Below are positions 44,313-55,600 of a stretch of DNA of 64,000 nucleotides, piece after piece (positions within the stretch are counted from its first letter, which is position 1; each line of letters opens with the position of its first letter). The notes below the pieces were generated by a model. The model made no database searches, was not told the origin of the DNA, and worked only from the letters and a program-made list of their open reading frames with translations. Origin of the DNA: Toxoplasma gondii ME49 (taxonomy: Eukaryota; Apicomplexa; Conoidasida; Eucoccidiorida; Sarcocystidae); assembly GCF_000006565.2 (NCBI RefSeq), contig NC_031478.1, positions 1,533,874-1,597,873 of the forward strand, in the 5' to 3' direction. The translations under genes and the position numbers were made by a program.

Positions 44313-45125
44313 TCAAGCGCTAGAAGCAGTCGTTTGTCTTGAGACGTTGTTGGAGTCACGTTTCTGTTTCGGAGAGGCGCACGTCTGTAAATCCGGGTCT
44401 TCTACAGAAGCCGTGGGATTTGCTTCAGCGGCCTTCTTAGCAGGAGCTCTACATTTTACGTGGAGGCCGTCCAAGGCAATGGGTGGAGCGCCGACCAGGG
44501 GTGGCGGGCCTGAATATCGGACGTCTTCTTTCTTCCCTTTCGACGATTCAGAGTGGAAGTACAAACAGTTCATCAGCTTGTCGTTTGATGCTACTCGCGA
44601 ATCGTTATAGAAAAGGGAGCTCTCGTTATCGAGGCACGGCACTGGTTGGCCTAGGTTATCACGAACTTGCCCGTCCCGGTCAACCGTCAGGTGCGTAACG
44701 TCGGTTCCACCTGCACAGGGCTACACAAAAGTGAACACGCAGAAGACACATGACAGCGACACAAACTTAGGGCCGATCGTGACAAGCTGATAAGCGACAC
44801 CAATTAAAAACCTTTTGAAACGCGACTGTGACATTACTCACACAAAAAGCGACACGGAAAAACGAAGCACTTTTCAGGGCGCTAACTGTGGCCATTCACA
44901 GTTGGCATCAAAATGCATTCATAGTTGTCTACAAAAATATTCCCAGGGGATCCACCAACCGCCTGAGAACTACAAACAAAGTGTCTTACTCGATGTTGGC
45001 GGGATGTTTTCTTTGTGAGCCACCTTATACTTTTGTTGAGCCAGCATATCTCGTTCGTGGCCGTCTTCTTCCATGTGACGAGGCGCATCTTTACAAAAGC
45101 ATATTCCGTCTGCTGGATGTGGTAG
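44313..45125 (-). CDS. last two exons of an unrecognised gene
   Basis: Exon 45125-44990 (after CTCTTTGCAG, ends at A|GTAAGA) joins exon 44710-44313 (after CCCTGTGCAG) with phase 1. The exons encode 45 and 132 codons. The protein reads ICFCKDAPRHMEEDGHERD, then GTDVTHLTVDRDGQVRDNLG, QPVPCLDNESSLFYNDSR and a Lys/Ser/Thr-rich end (NNVSRQTTASSA, stop). Composition, both splice sites and the phase all support coding. No domain was recognised. Upstream exons should lie to the right; a minus-strand segment around 45530-45690 (CLRVPSSRGGAAAASLKRGS) is a candidate but its donor phase does not fit the exon at 45125. Confidence 0.58.
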
Positions 45126-47851
45126 CTGCAAAGAGCACTAAGAAGGTGTGCTATTGCTCTGACGAAGGAGATACTGTAGGATGTTATCAACAGAAACATG
45201 CCATGGTCTTCGGACTTTCTCTTTTGATTCCAGCTAAAGCAGCTGGCGGTGGACAACTGGAAACATGAAAACGAGTTGAGTACTGTAGTGTTGCGATCCA
45301 CTCGCCGGTCAAATGCAGTTGACAAAATGCTATGAGCAGGGGTCGTTCTGAAATCTTTGGGATCAAGCCACAGTCAGCAGGCACACATGTGAGAGCATGG
45401 ATGCGTGCTCGGCCCTCCATGTCTGGCTACTTCCCTGTCCACAGTGGGCTACGCAGGATTAAAAACGAAGTGATGCCAACGTTAATGATTTGACTAACGC
45501 TTCGTTCTCTTGTTGGTGCTGCGAAACACTACCCCTGCATGATGGACTTGCCACCGGTGCTCTGGATAGCCAGTTCCGTTACCGAGGAACCTCGTTTCAA
45601 AGAGGCAGCCGCAGCGCCACCTCGACTCGAAGGAACGCGGAGACATCGTTTATGTTGGACACATTCATTTGCATGAGCTATTGACCTTGTTAATCTTGAA
45701 TCGGCTAGCTATCCATGTTTCGCCGTTCAGAAGGCAGGAGATAGGACATGTAACCCGAGCGCGTGCCTCACAACCAACTAAACTGAGGGAAAGAAGGCAC
45801 TGGGCACAGATGCGTTACGAGAGTTTCGGGACGTCGGTGGACTGGGCTGATGGGAGACAGTTGCTGACGTCAGGATAGTTCGCTTTTGACGCCCTTTAAT
45901 GGACGTGGAAACCCGTCGCGTCCCCTGGGGAGAGGTCAGTCTAGAAGGTGTGACTCTGCTAAAACAGTGAAGTACTCAACAAGCTACACATCACTTGCGA
46001 GGAAGGCGATTTCACGAGTTTACGTACATATAGAAAACAGCCCATTCACCCTTGAGTTTTCACTCTACAATGGATGGCAATATCTGCAAGTGATTGTGAC
46101 AGGACTGCAGTTGCAACTGCTATAGTAGCGCACCCTGATCATATTGGAAAGACGGAATCCATGATTGATTCGGACAACTCTTTTGGTCACGATTGCGTCG
46201 CCTCTGCTGCCCATTTATGTTAACAACAAGCATACGCCCTGTCTGCCCAATTGCGAACTTCATCCACAGGTCGAATTGTTGTCCGATAGTGACTTGTCGT
46301 GCACACCTTTTACCAGCCACTGCTTGAATCCGCACTTCCTTTCAGTCTTGTTTTTGGCTTGCTACCTGGCAACTCTACCCTCAGTTGGTCCTAATGGAGA
46401 ATCGCCCGGTGCATCAAGTATTCATGCGCACAGCGGGCATTAGGTGACGTTTCACTATCAGCCTCGTCAAAGCAGCTGAAAAGAACATGAACTAACAGCT
46501 GCCATAATCTGCGAATCAGAAATGGCACGGTCGCGTGAGATAATAAGCAACAGCGTGACAGTGCCGGTCCCGACCACACACGCCCATGAGTTTACGCTGT
46601 TTGTTTAAGAATTTACATAAGGTATCCACACAGCCATCCTTGTCCGAAAAGCAGCCCATGATGCATTGCGCCTATGTATGCCTACCACGATTTTTGACGC
46701 CGTGAACGCTATCACAGAACGGCACTTTCCAAACCGCTACAATCTGTTGATGTACGGTTTCGATGGTTTTGACTAGCGATTCCATCTAGACTCCGAAGGG
46801 CAAAACAAGTGTAAAGAAGACGAGGAACGAGCCGTCGTAGTGTCTGCAAGCGTGTCTGTAAGTATCGCAGACAATGTCTCTCTCCAAATGTGGGCAGTGG
46901 AGCACCCTGATGCCAGCACAAAATCAGTCAGCTGCTTCGACGAAGGGAGCCACAAACAGTTGTCCACTGAATCAAACACTGCAGTCACACGTTGTTACGA
47001 CGAAAGCATATCCCTGGTTAACAATTCGTTTCTTTGATGCCACATGCAGGAACAAGGACCGTGATATTCGCATTTCTGTGTGAATCCAATGGGCGGGCCT
47101 TGATGATGCAACAGATCTGGTATGCCCTTGAAAAGCGTCAAGGGGATTGATACTGGTAAGACCATCCTTTCTCTAGGCGGCACACAGCGCAAGAGTAACG
47201 CCACTATGAATTCCCAGAGAATACTATGGTGAGTGGAACGAGACTGCTGTCTCGGTGCGATTTAGAGAGCTGTCGTAGCCACTGGCGGATGTTTCCACAC
47301 AACAATATTGCCAAAGACTCGCGACACTTTCTCCACATTTTCCGGCAAACAGGCCACGGAAATTTTTGAGGAAGTAGTGATATACGTTCCCTGCACTGTG
47401 AGTCCCGGCAACTGCGCATGACGAGTCGTTCAGTTAAAGAGTAGCCCACCGCTTTCATAAATGTACTGGAATTGCCGAAGAAGTTGTAAATTAGACAGTC
47501 ATTTACTGTAGGCGACTGCAAATGAATCGAAAACATGACTGCAGGCAGTGAGTGGTACGGGAACTCTGCTGGGACCTGTGACTGCATGCGCATGCACACT
47601 CGAAGCGGTTATGTTAACGCACATTAAAAAGCTAAGTTTCAAGACAGCCCCTATCCCTCTAAATACCCTCAATGTCTTTCTGTTTCGAAGGTGTCTTCGA
47701 TGAATGCTACATAAATTTTTTGCCTGAGCAGCTCCCGATAACTTGTGATCGTCTGTCTCTCGAAGGGTTGCATGCATCTGGATAGCATGACAGGCGAATT
47801 TGCGTACAGGCGTCTTGTCGAATTTTGTTTTTTCGGGTGGTCCCTGCCTTG
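45126..47851. other. stretch with scattered unassigned frames
   Basis: Should contain the 5' exons of the minus-strand gene ending at 44313. Candidate coding pieces on the minus strand are near 45530-45690, 46150-46335 and 46410-46480 (CFDEADSETSPNARC). A plus-strand frame at 46840-47037 and a minus-strand frame at 47204-47599 are also open. I could not chain any of these with consistent phases. Confidence 0.4.
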
Positions 47852-49136
47852 ATGTCGACGAGAAAGGAAACACACCGAAACTTAGTGTTGCTTGTCGGCT
47901 TCGCCGCATGTGTGTCGATGTCGCTCTGTACTGTTCGTCTCGTGCGTTGCCACTCTCTCGGCCGCCTCGAACATTCAGGAGCTGCGTCGAGCGCTACAAC
48001 CGCCTCGCAGACTCGCTATCAGAAAGCATGACAGAACTTCTGGTCGCTGACTCCACCTCTTTGTCGTCTCCACATTACTGCCACCTTTTTATCTGTAAGT
48101 GAACGTACATTTTGCGCGAACCTTGCTAATATCAAGTGAAAGCGGTCCGAACACTCATCCACTTCAGAACTAAACATGCAAATTCTTACATCGCTTCAAT
48201 CTCAATCCAAAGACAGCCGCAACTGCGGAGTTCTTTTGCACCGGCTATCTCTTCCTGTCTAGGACGCGGGAAAACCAGGATGCGCGTCGGCTCTCGGTGG
48301 TGGTAACTGTCGGTGGGACGAAGACAAAGCACGAGTTCCACTTGACTGTACCCAGACAGTCTTGTGTTCTTGTTACTTTCTCATTCGAAACAGAAGGAGC
48401 AGGATACGCTTTGGTCGGCCCCGAGTCCATGTGGTGGATGCGCTTTTCCCTCTCCTCACGTCTTCATAAAATCCGGCGTCGTTTCCCCTTTGGAGCTAAC
48501 AGGAGGTTGGAACACTACGTCCCCCCGAATCGCGGCTCTCTTATGAAGGTAAGGGAAAAAGCTGATCGTCGCATCTCGGAGGTTTGATTGGGTGTACTAC
48601 AAGAAAGGACTCCACTGCCCTGGAGTTCCCTTTTCCCCCGAATTTCTCCCCAAGGCCGCGCTGAAAAAAGAGTGAATGTTTGTTTGTGCAGCTCCGGCAC
48701 TCAGATTTGTATTCCAGATTGAATTACGCATTCCTTGTATTTCTTCGCGTCTCGTTTCTTTTCAGCCTGTGAAGGTTCTTGCACCCTTCGTCCTCTGCAA
48801 GTTCCCTTACCGAAAGACCAGTTCTCCTGGCCTCCTTCTATTTCGTCTTTGATGCCTTCAATTTCTGTTTTCGCGTATCTTCGTTTTTGGACCCCGCCTC
48901 GGCTGCCAGGTGTCCAAACACCCCAGTGAAGGTTGTGCTGCTACCCGTGTGTCTGTCCGCACTCACTGACACCTTCGAATGCCCGAGGTAGGTTTTTTGT
49001 GGTGTCCAGCAGTCATAAAGAACTTGGCTTTGAGTATCTCATTTCCGTCCGCATAGAAATCCTGAAAGCCACATGGCGAGAAGTCAACTTGAGTTTGTGG
49101 CAGACGGGGGCGAGAGTTCAACAGTTGAGCGGATGA
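47852..49136 (+). CDS. multi-exon locus, perhaps a secreted or ER protein, model unresolved
   Basis: ATG at 47852 opens a signal-like N-terminus (HRNLVLLVGFAACVSMSLC). Downstream, 48260-48548 is open with beta-rich text (SVVVTVGGTKTKHEFHLTVP, SCVLVTFSFETEGAGYALVG) and ends at AAG|GTAAGG. 48769-48907 follows a strong TTTTCAG. The 3' end reads VKVVLLPVCLSALTDTFECP, then SHKELGFEYLISVRIEIL, with stop TGA at 49134-49136. These pieces look coding on this strand, but I could not find phases linking all of them. The last join would need a 22-nt intron. No family was recognised. The TOP3A start follows on the same strand at 49699. Confidence 0.35.
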
Positions 49137-49698
49137 AGCACAAGGCTTGACATCACTTGAAAGCCGTTTCTCTGCTCGTTTTCGTTTTCATCGAAACGTC
49201 GTCGGCGTCACCTGCACCTGCTTGTTGGTGGGTGAAGAGAAACCCAGTACGGTACAGCATCCGAGAAATTCTTCCGCTGTGAAGAAGGTGAAAAAATGAA
49301 CGCCCGGGGCTTCACCTCTGGGGTGGAGGTGCGGGTTTGAGCGTGATGCCTGTGCAGCCTCCTGCCTGAGTGCATCAGGCACCTGAGAGGCAAGAAGAAA
49401 GGCAACATAGAGAGTCATGACGGAGGCGAGCTTCTGCTGTTATCTGCTTGGTTCTTCTGCAGACAGATCAGATACCTGTTCTGGGGTTCTCTTGAAACTC
49501 AAAGTATATGTTCTGAAAAGCATCAGGAGCGAGAGGAAGAGGCAAGAACCAGAGAAACGAGAAGAATAATTGCCATTCGACAAGGGAGGGTGATCCGTGC
49601 GAAGCACAGACGCGAGCGCAGAACACGCGATCCGGTCACGAAATGGGCGAGACTCTGACAATCCATCTGGACCGAAGGAGAGTCAACGATGATTCAGA
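49137..49698. other. upstream region of TOP3A
   Basis: About 560 bases between the preceding + strand locus and the TOP3A ATG. Expected to hold the TOP3A promoter and 5' UTR. No recognisable coding frame. Confidence 0.55.
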
Positions 49699-52600
49699 AT
49701 GAGGGGAGATCGCATCACTGTGCTGAACGTGGCGGAAAAGCCGTCGGTCGCAAAGGAGGCTTCGCGCCTCCTCTCAGGAGGTTACCAGAATGTGAGTCTC
49801 TATCCTTACTCATATGCTCGGATGAGTGTCGTCACCTTTGAGACAGGATGATTTAGCTTTGCCTGCAATTATAAAAAACGACTTCTCGAATGCCAGTAGG
49901 ATGAGTATCGCGTCCTGGGAGTAACCATCCCTGAGCCAGGATAACTGATACGCGTATTCTGGGGAGTATGTCTTGCGCGTTGGGGGGAACCCTGACGGCA
50001 GCTGCGTGCGAACTCTAAAGAGAACTCCTCCACATTCCTTCTTTGTCGAAAGAAAAATGTTTAAAAATCTCTCGAAACGGTGCGGAAGAAAGTGCGTGGC
50101 ATTCCACCTCAAAATGGTGTTGCTCGCCAGTGGGGAAGAGACAGCACAAATCTGACAATAAGAGAAAGCCGGTCAGAAAGGCAGAGAGATCAATGAACTT
50201 TGTGTGGAATAGGAGGCAATCGAGCAAGAGATAAGACCTTTCCTTCGAAGCCGGCTTACAGACCGCGTGGGTTGTCTGTAGCTGGAATGCCCTCCTCTTC
50301 AAATGGCTGACCATTCCACCGAAGCGCACCTCTGGCATCCGCGGGAAAGGCGACAGGGGACGAGACACCGCACGGAAGGAGACGACTAATCGAAGGATCG
50401 ACAGTCTGTGCGATGAGAAATGGAGCGAAGGGAGACAGTCGGTCCAAGGGAGAAGAAAGAAGATGGGGCACACGAGACAGAGCGGGGACGTTTGGGGTAA
50501 AGAGAAGGATACGAAAACGATAGAAGAAAGCATAATAATGGGCGAAGGAGGTGAATGCCACTTAACCCAACTCAAGAGGCTTGGGCATCGCGGAAGCGAT
50601 CCACACATAAAGACATAAAAAACAGGAGAAACAACTGAAAGGGCAAACCAGCAAGCGGGAATGAATTCACGGTCTCGGTTGTTCCTGTTGCTCGCTCAGG
50701 CGCCGACACAGAGCCGCTTCAACCCTGTTCACCAATTCGAGTTCTCGCTGCAAAACCGTAGCTGCACAATGCTCTTCACTTCTGTCCGAGGGTAGGGCTA
50801 ACAACTGAGGAATTACAAAGCAGGGGACGGTGACCTCGGAAGAAAGGAAGGCGACAGCGAGACGAAACACCACGAGATGGAGCGACAGAGGAACAGCGTG
50901 ACTGTGAAGGTCCGGGGAGTATAAGGCTGCTCGCCAGAACGCAAAAGCAAGAAGGAAGCTAAACTTCGAGGCGCGTGAAAGGAGTCAAGCAGACGAGAGG
51001 GCAGCATCTCGGGTTGCGAGCAGCAGGGGGACCAGGCTAAATGCGAGGAGGAAAGACAGCAAACGGGAAACGCGGCAAAGAAAGGAAAACGAGAGCCGCG
51101 AAGCTATCCGGCTGGAACGTGGTATCGGGAAAGGCAACGGAAAACAAGATAACACACAGAGCGAAAACAAGCCATGGTTTTTCACAAGGTTTTTGTGCCG
51201 ACTGCCTCAGACACCTCATGAGTCTTGACTTCGCGTCCGCCTACCAGAACTGGAATACGATTCCCCCCGAAGACCTCTATGGTGGTAGGTGGCGATCCCA
51301 GAAAGATCTTTTGTCCCTCTACAGGGAAGCAAACGCCTGGTTGATTTTTACCGCTGCTTGCCTCCAAGCTGACATACAGCCTTGTACAGAGGCATCTGTC
51401 TGTCTCCCCATCAGTGTTTCTCGTCCCACTGTCCCACTGCGTATCTCAAGCTACGCCTCTGACCTACACAAACGCACAGGACCGATCCATATATATATAT
51501 ATATATATATGTAGGTGTTTCTTCCCAGGTACGGATATTCAGGCATATTCTTTGACTAGGCCTAAGTGGTGCTTGTATACCAGAGAATTCGCGAGTGCCC
51601 CTCCGTGGAACAGGTCACTGAAACACTCGGTTTTGTGCAAATATTTGAATCCGCTTTTGCAAAGACAAGCACCCTGGTAGCTGACCGCGGATTCGCCACC
51701 CTTGTTGACCTTTCGCAAACGGGTGTTCGGCCTACTTGCTTTTGCATCTCAGTCTTCTCACGCAGGGCGTTCCTTGTTCACGTGTACTGTGATGCTCGTG
51801 TATAGGTACAAACATTTTATTTTCGTTTCTGTAAAACGCAGGGCAGCAGCCTGTGTTCATGCGTCCAACCATCTCGAGCTACACGCAAAGGCGAATCGCG
51901 TGAACATACGCCTTCGTAGCGTTCTATCTGTGTATACCGGTGTCTCTGTATGCAGTGATTTGCACGCGCATACAGACATATGACTATATCCAAAAACATA
52001 ACGAAGAGCTTCCGTCTTCTAAGGCTTGGCTGGACGCCGTTTCTGCTCGCGTCTTCTTTCATGTCTTCAGCCCCTGTGGAGAAGAATATCTCGCAAGATG
52101 CCGGCGACGTCCGAAAGAACCTCGTCGATTTGGCGAGAAAGTGAGAGTGATCTTCCGGTGTGGGAGAGCGGATAATTTGACAGGGAACTCCGTCCATGGA
52201 ATGCAGGGGAGCTGTTACGACTTGCACTCATGAACCGGAATTCTTTTCTTTGATGTCGTGAAACTTGGCCGTGGAGACGCTGCTCTTAGTTTTCACAACA
52301 GGCATTGAGCGTTCACTTGAGGCTTGCCCGCCAAATATGCAACGAAGTTCATGCTTTCGTGGGGCGGTAGAAACACGAGGCGTTGTGCATACTGCTAGGA
52401 ATGACGTCCGCACCGCTCGAAATCTGTATAACAGCGAAACCTAAGGGCAGATTCCACTTTGACGAAGAGCCTAGGCATTTGCGGGCATTTCCAGCTCCGC
52501 GAAAGCGGCTGTTGCCACTCCTGTTTTGCGCGTACGAGGGATTGGAGGGAGTCGTGACGAACGCTTGCTAGGTTCCTGGAACGGCAGTCCGTCCAGAGAT

Positions 52601-55600
52601 GGTCACTTTATTTCGGACGTTTTTTCCGTCTGTGCGTGCCTCACACAACGCAGATGGCGCGGACCAGCAATCCTAATTCTCATACGTTGATGACAGATGC
52701 TAAATGTCTATCAAATTTAATTGGATAGTTCCACGGTGCGATGTTCACACTCGCGAAGCGGAATTTCAGAGATACAACCTGCGCTGTAGACCCCGGAAAC
52801 GGCCTCGAGCAACGCGCGTGGCGTCTACAGATTTCGCCTGATTCCGTTCTTGTGCCTGGATGTCCTTTGTCTTCCACAGAGCACAATGGCTCGTCCTTTG
52901 GCTTGACTGCGACAGGGAGGGCGAGAACATTGCGTTCGAGGTAGGACCCTATTGGCAGTCGTGTTGTTCCCACACGATCACCGGGCTGCATTATGCTTGA
53001 GTTTCACAATGGATACGTTCGATTGCTGACTTCCTGGAGACATGGGCGCAAAGAGAATCGAATTTGAAGAACCACTGATCGAAATTAGAGGAGCTTTCAC
53101 GTTATCTATAGTACCTGTAGAGTGCCTCAAGGACATACCTTGATATGCTGCGTTTTGTCCTTTAATGAGTCGAGACCGTTGGACCGCATGTGGTTTCATC
53201 CTAACTACAGAGGGGATGCTGTCACGTTTATTCGGGTGGCGCATCGCCACTACATGGACCGTAGGCGTGACTAAGGCTAAAAGGCGAACTAGGGGACCTA
53301 GAGAGCTTGACTCTTGCCCCCGGTGTTTTCGTCTTCTGCATCTCCCAAAGTCATGTTACCTTTGTCATTTGAAGAACTCTAGATTTCAATCAAGTACCCA
53401 ACCGTGACATGAGACGTCTATACCTTTCGTATTTGGGAGAAATGCCCTCTCCAGTTCGTCATGTTCTCGTCATGAGGTGAGTAACGGGCGAATTGTCGAG
53501 AAAAGAACAGAGAGTAGATACAGTTTTTCCTTGCTTCTCTATGCCGTCTTTGCTTCCTGCGAACAGGTCCTGTCCGTATGCAGGGAGGCCAACGCGAGCC
53601 TGAACGTCTTTCGTGCGGTCTTCTCCGCCTTGACAAGTGAGTTCTTTTCGTTCCATCAGGGAGAAAGGAGAGATGCACCAGGGAGGAAGAAAGAAGTAGA
53701 ATAGGGAGGCTGTTGGTGAGCTATCTCACTGGAGTGGGAGAGGCCCCTTTCCAAGCGCTACAGATGCCCCGCCTTTTCGCATAGACGAAACCACAAATGA
53801 AGGGGGAATGCCGGGGAGAGGGCGAAAATGGAAGCGACAAACAACCAGGACCCAGAGCATGAACCTGTCCTTCAACGATTCGTTACCTGTGTGGCTTGTC
53901 ACAACATGAGGTGACCAGACGATCTACTCCCTTGATGGTGTTCGTCTAGTTGGTTTAGGAGGTTTCGTCCGTTTCCAAGTCCGTCCGAATATGTCACTCC
54001 TGCTTTTGACCCTAGTTGGGATCCAGCGCATGTGTTTTGCCTCTGGCCTCCAGAGGTGACCCTTTCTGTTCTGCATTGCTCCTTTTCGGGTCTGTCTTCT
54101 TCCACAGAGGCAGACTTGGAACGCGCATGTCGCACGCTGCAAGCGCCGGATCGAAATCAGTCAGACGTGAGTGTTCGGCATTTCCTGAAGACGTCATTCG
54201 CAAATGACATACATTATAAATTCTACTCTTGTTTTTGATTTCTAGCTACAGACAAACTTGGAACTACAAATCCAATCTGCGTTGCTTCGAGCTCGTGGCG
54301 TTAGAGCAGTATCGCCTGTGCCTTGCTGCTTTTGCGTCCGTTTGCGTGTGACCAAGAAATGTTTCAGGGACAGAGCGCAACTGTGCAGGAGAGACGTCAT
54401 AGGTATCCGTGCCTCATATGCACCTTGAAGCTTGGCTCGAGTCCCTCTCAGCGTCCTATGGTTTTTTGCACAATGATCGGAGACTCAAGAATGACTTTTC
54501 TGCGAGGAGTAAAGAGACATAGCGAGAAGGCCGACGCATCTGAGGCCGTTGGTGTCGGGAAACTGAGTTAGTTACGAGCTCGTGGCGCAGCACGTTCGTC
54601 ACGCACGAAACATGAAAAGGAATCGGCAGCGACAAAGAACAAGGGACAGAAAAGTGGACGAGGAAGGCGGCTTTTATAGAGAGATAACGCAAGCTTGGTC
54701 GATCCATCGAGACGCCATCGTATGCGTACCAGCTCAGACGCAGACCATGTGCTCGTGGACTCCCTGATCGCGTTGCCGTCTGGGAACAAATAAGAGGCTC
54801 GTTTGCTTTTTCAATTTTCACTCTTTCATCTCAACTCGCTCTGTCCGTTTGCCATCTCGATGAACACCACTTTTCCTCTGTATGTGCAAAGACCCTTTTG
54901 CTCTTCTTCGACACAGGCAGTAGACACACGATCAGAGATCGATCTGCGCATAGGTAAGCGACTCGTGTCGCATTCATTTCACTTTTCCATTCGCGTGCAT
55001 TATGCTGTATGACACCTTTCCGCTATTACATTGCGAGTATCTGTCCTCTCCGTCACCACTGGTTCGTGGCATGACAAGAAAACGGATCGTGCAAGTACTG
55101 TCGATTGACAGATAGACCCAGGGAGAATGCCGTGGATTCCAGCCACCTTCCTCGTTGAACCAATTACCAAAACGCATTCACCTGCAGGTGTGTTAGTGTG
55201 GCTCCTTGCTGACCCGCGCTTTCCGCTTTTGTTACTCCCCTCAACTCTTGTCTGCATGCGCCTCTGATCTCGGGTACGTTGTGTCTTTTCGTGCTCTCTC
55301 TGGTGTCCTCTGCCGGCGCTGGGAGCCTGGCATCGAGCTGCTTCCCCCGCCTTATGTCACCTGCCTGCTTCGGTATCCATCTTTGTTTTCGTGTGTTTTG
55401 CGGTTGCGTCCGCCTTTAGTTCTCCCAAAAGACTTAAATACGGCCAAGACCCTGCGTTTCGTTTCCGCTGTCGATTCGTTACTGTCAGGGGCATCGTTTA
55501 CTCGCTTTCTCACGATGCGCTACCGCAGTCGCGTCAAACTCCCTTCGCCGACTATCAGGTAAGCCAAGCGGCAGGCGGGGAGAAGCCAAAAGGCTGAAGG

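Noticed and set aside
50015..50608. 197-codon minus-strand frame
   Set aside because: It is Ser/Leu/Pro-rich text from a purine-rich tract within TOP3A intron 1, with no domain.
50667..50873. Minus-strand frame with helix-like text (around [13 protein letters not shown])
   Set aside because: The plus strand here is TOP3A exon 2 with the conserved FNPVHQFEF and FTSVRG motifs and correct phases.
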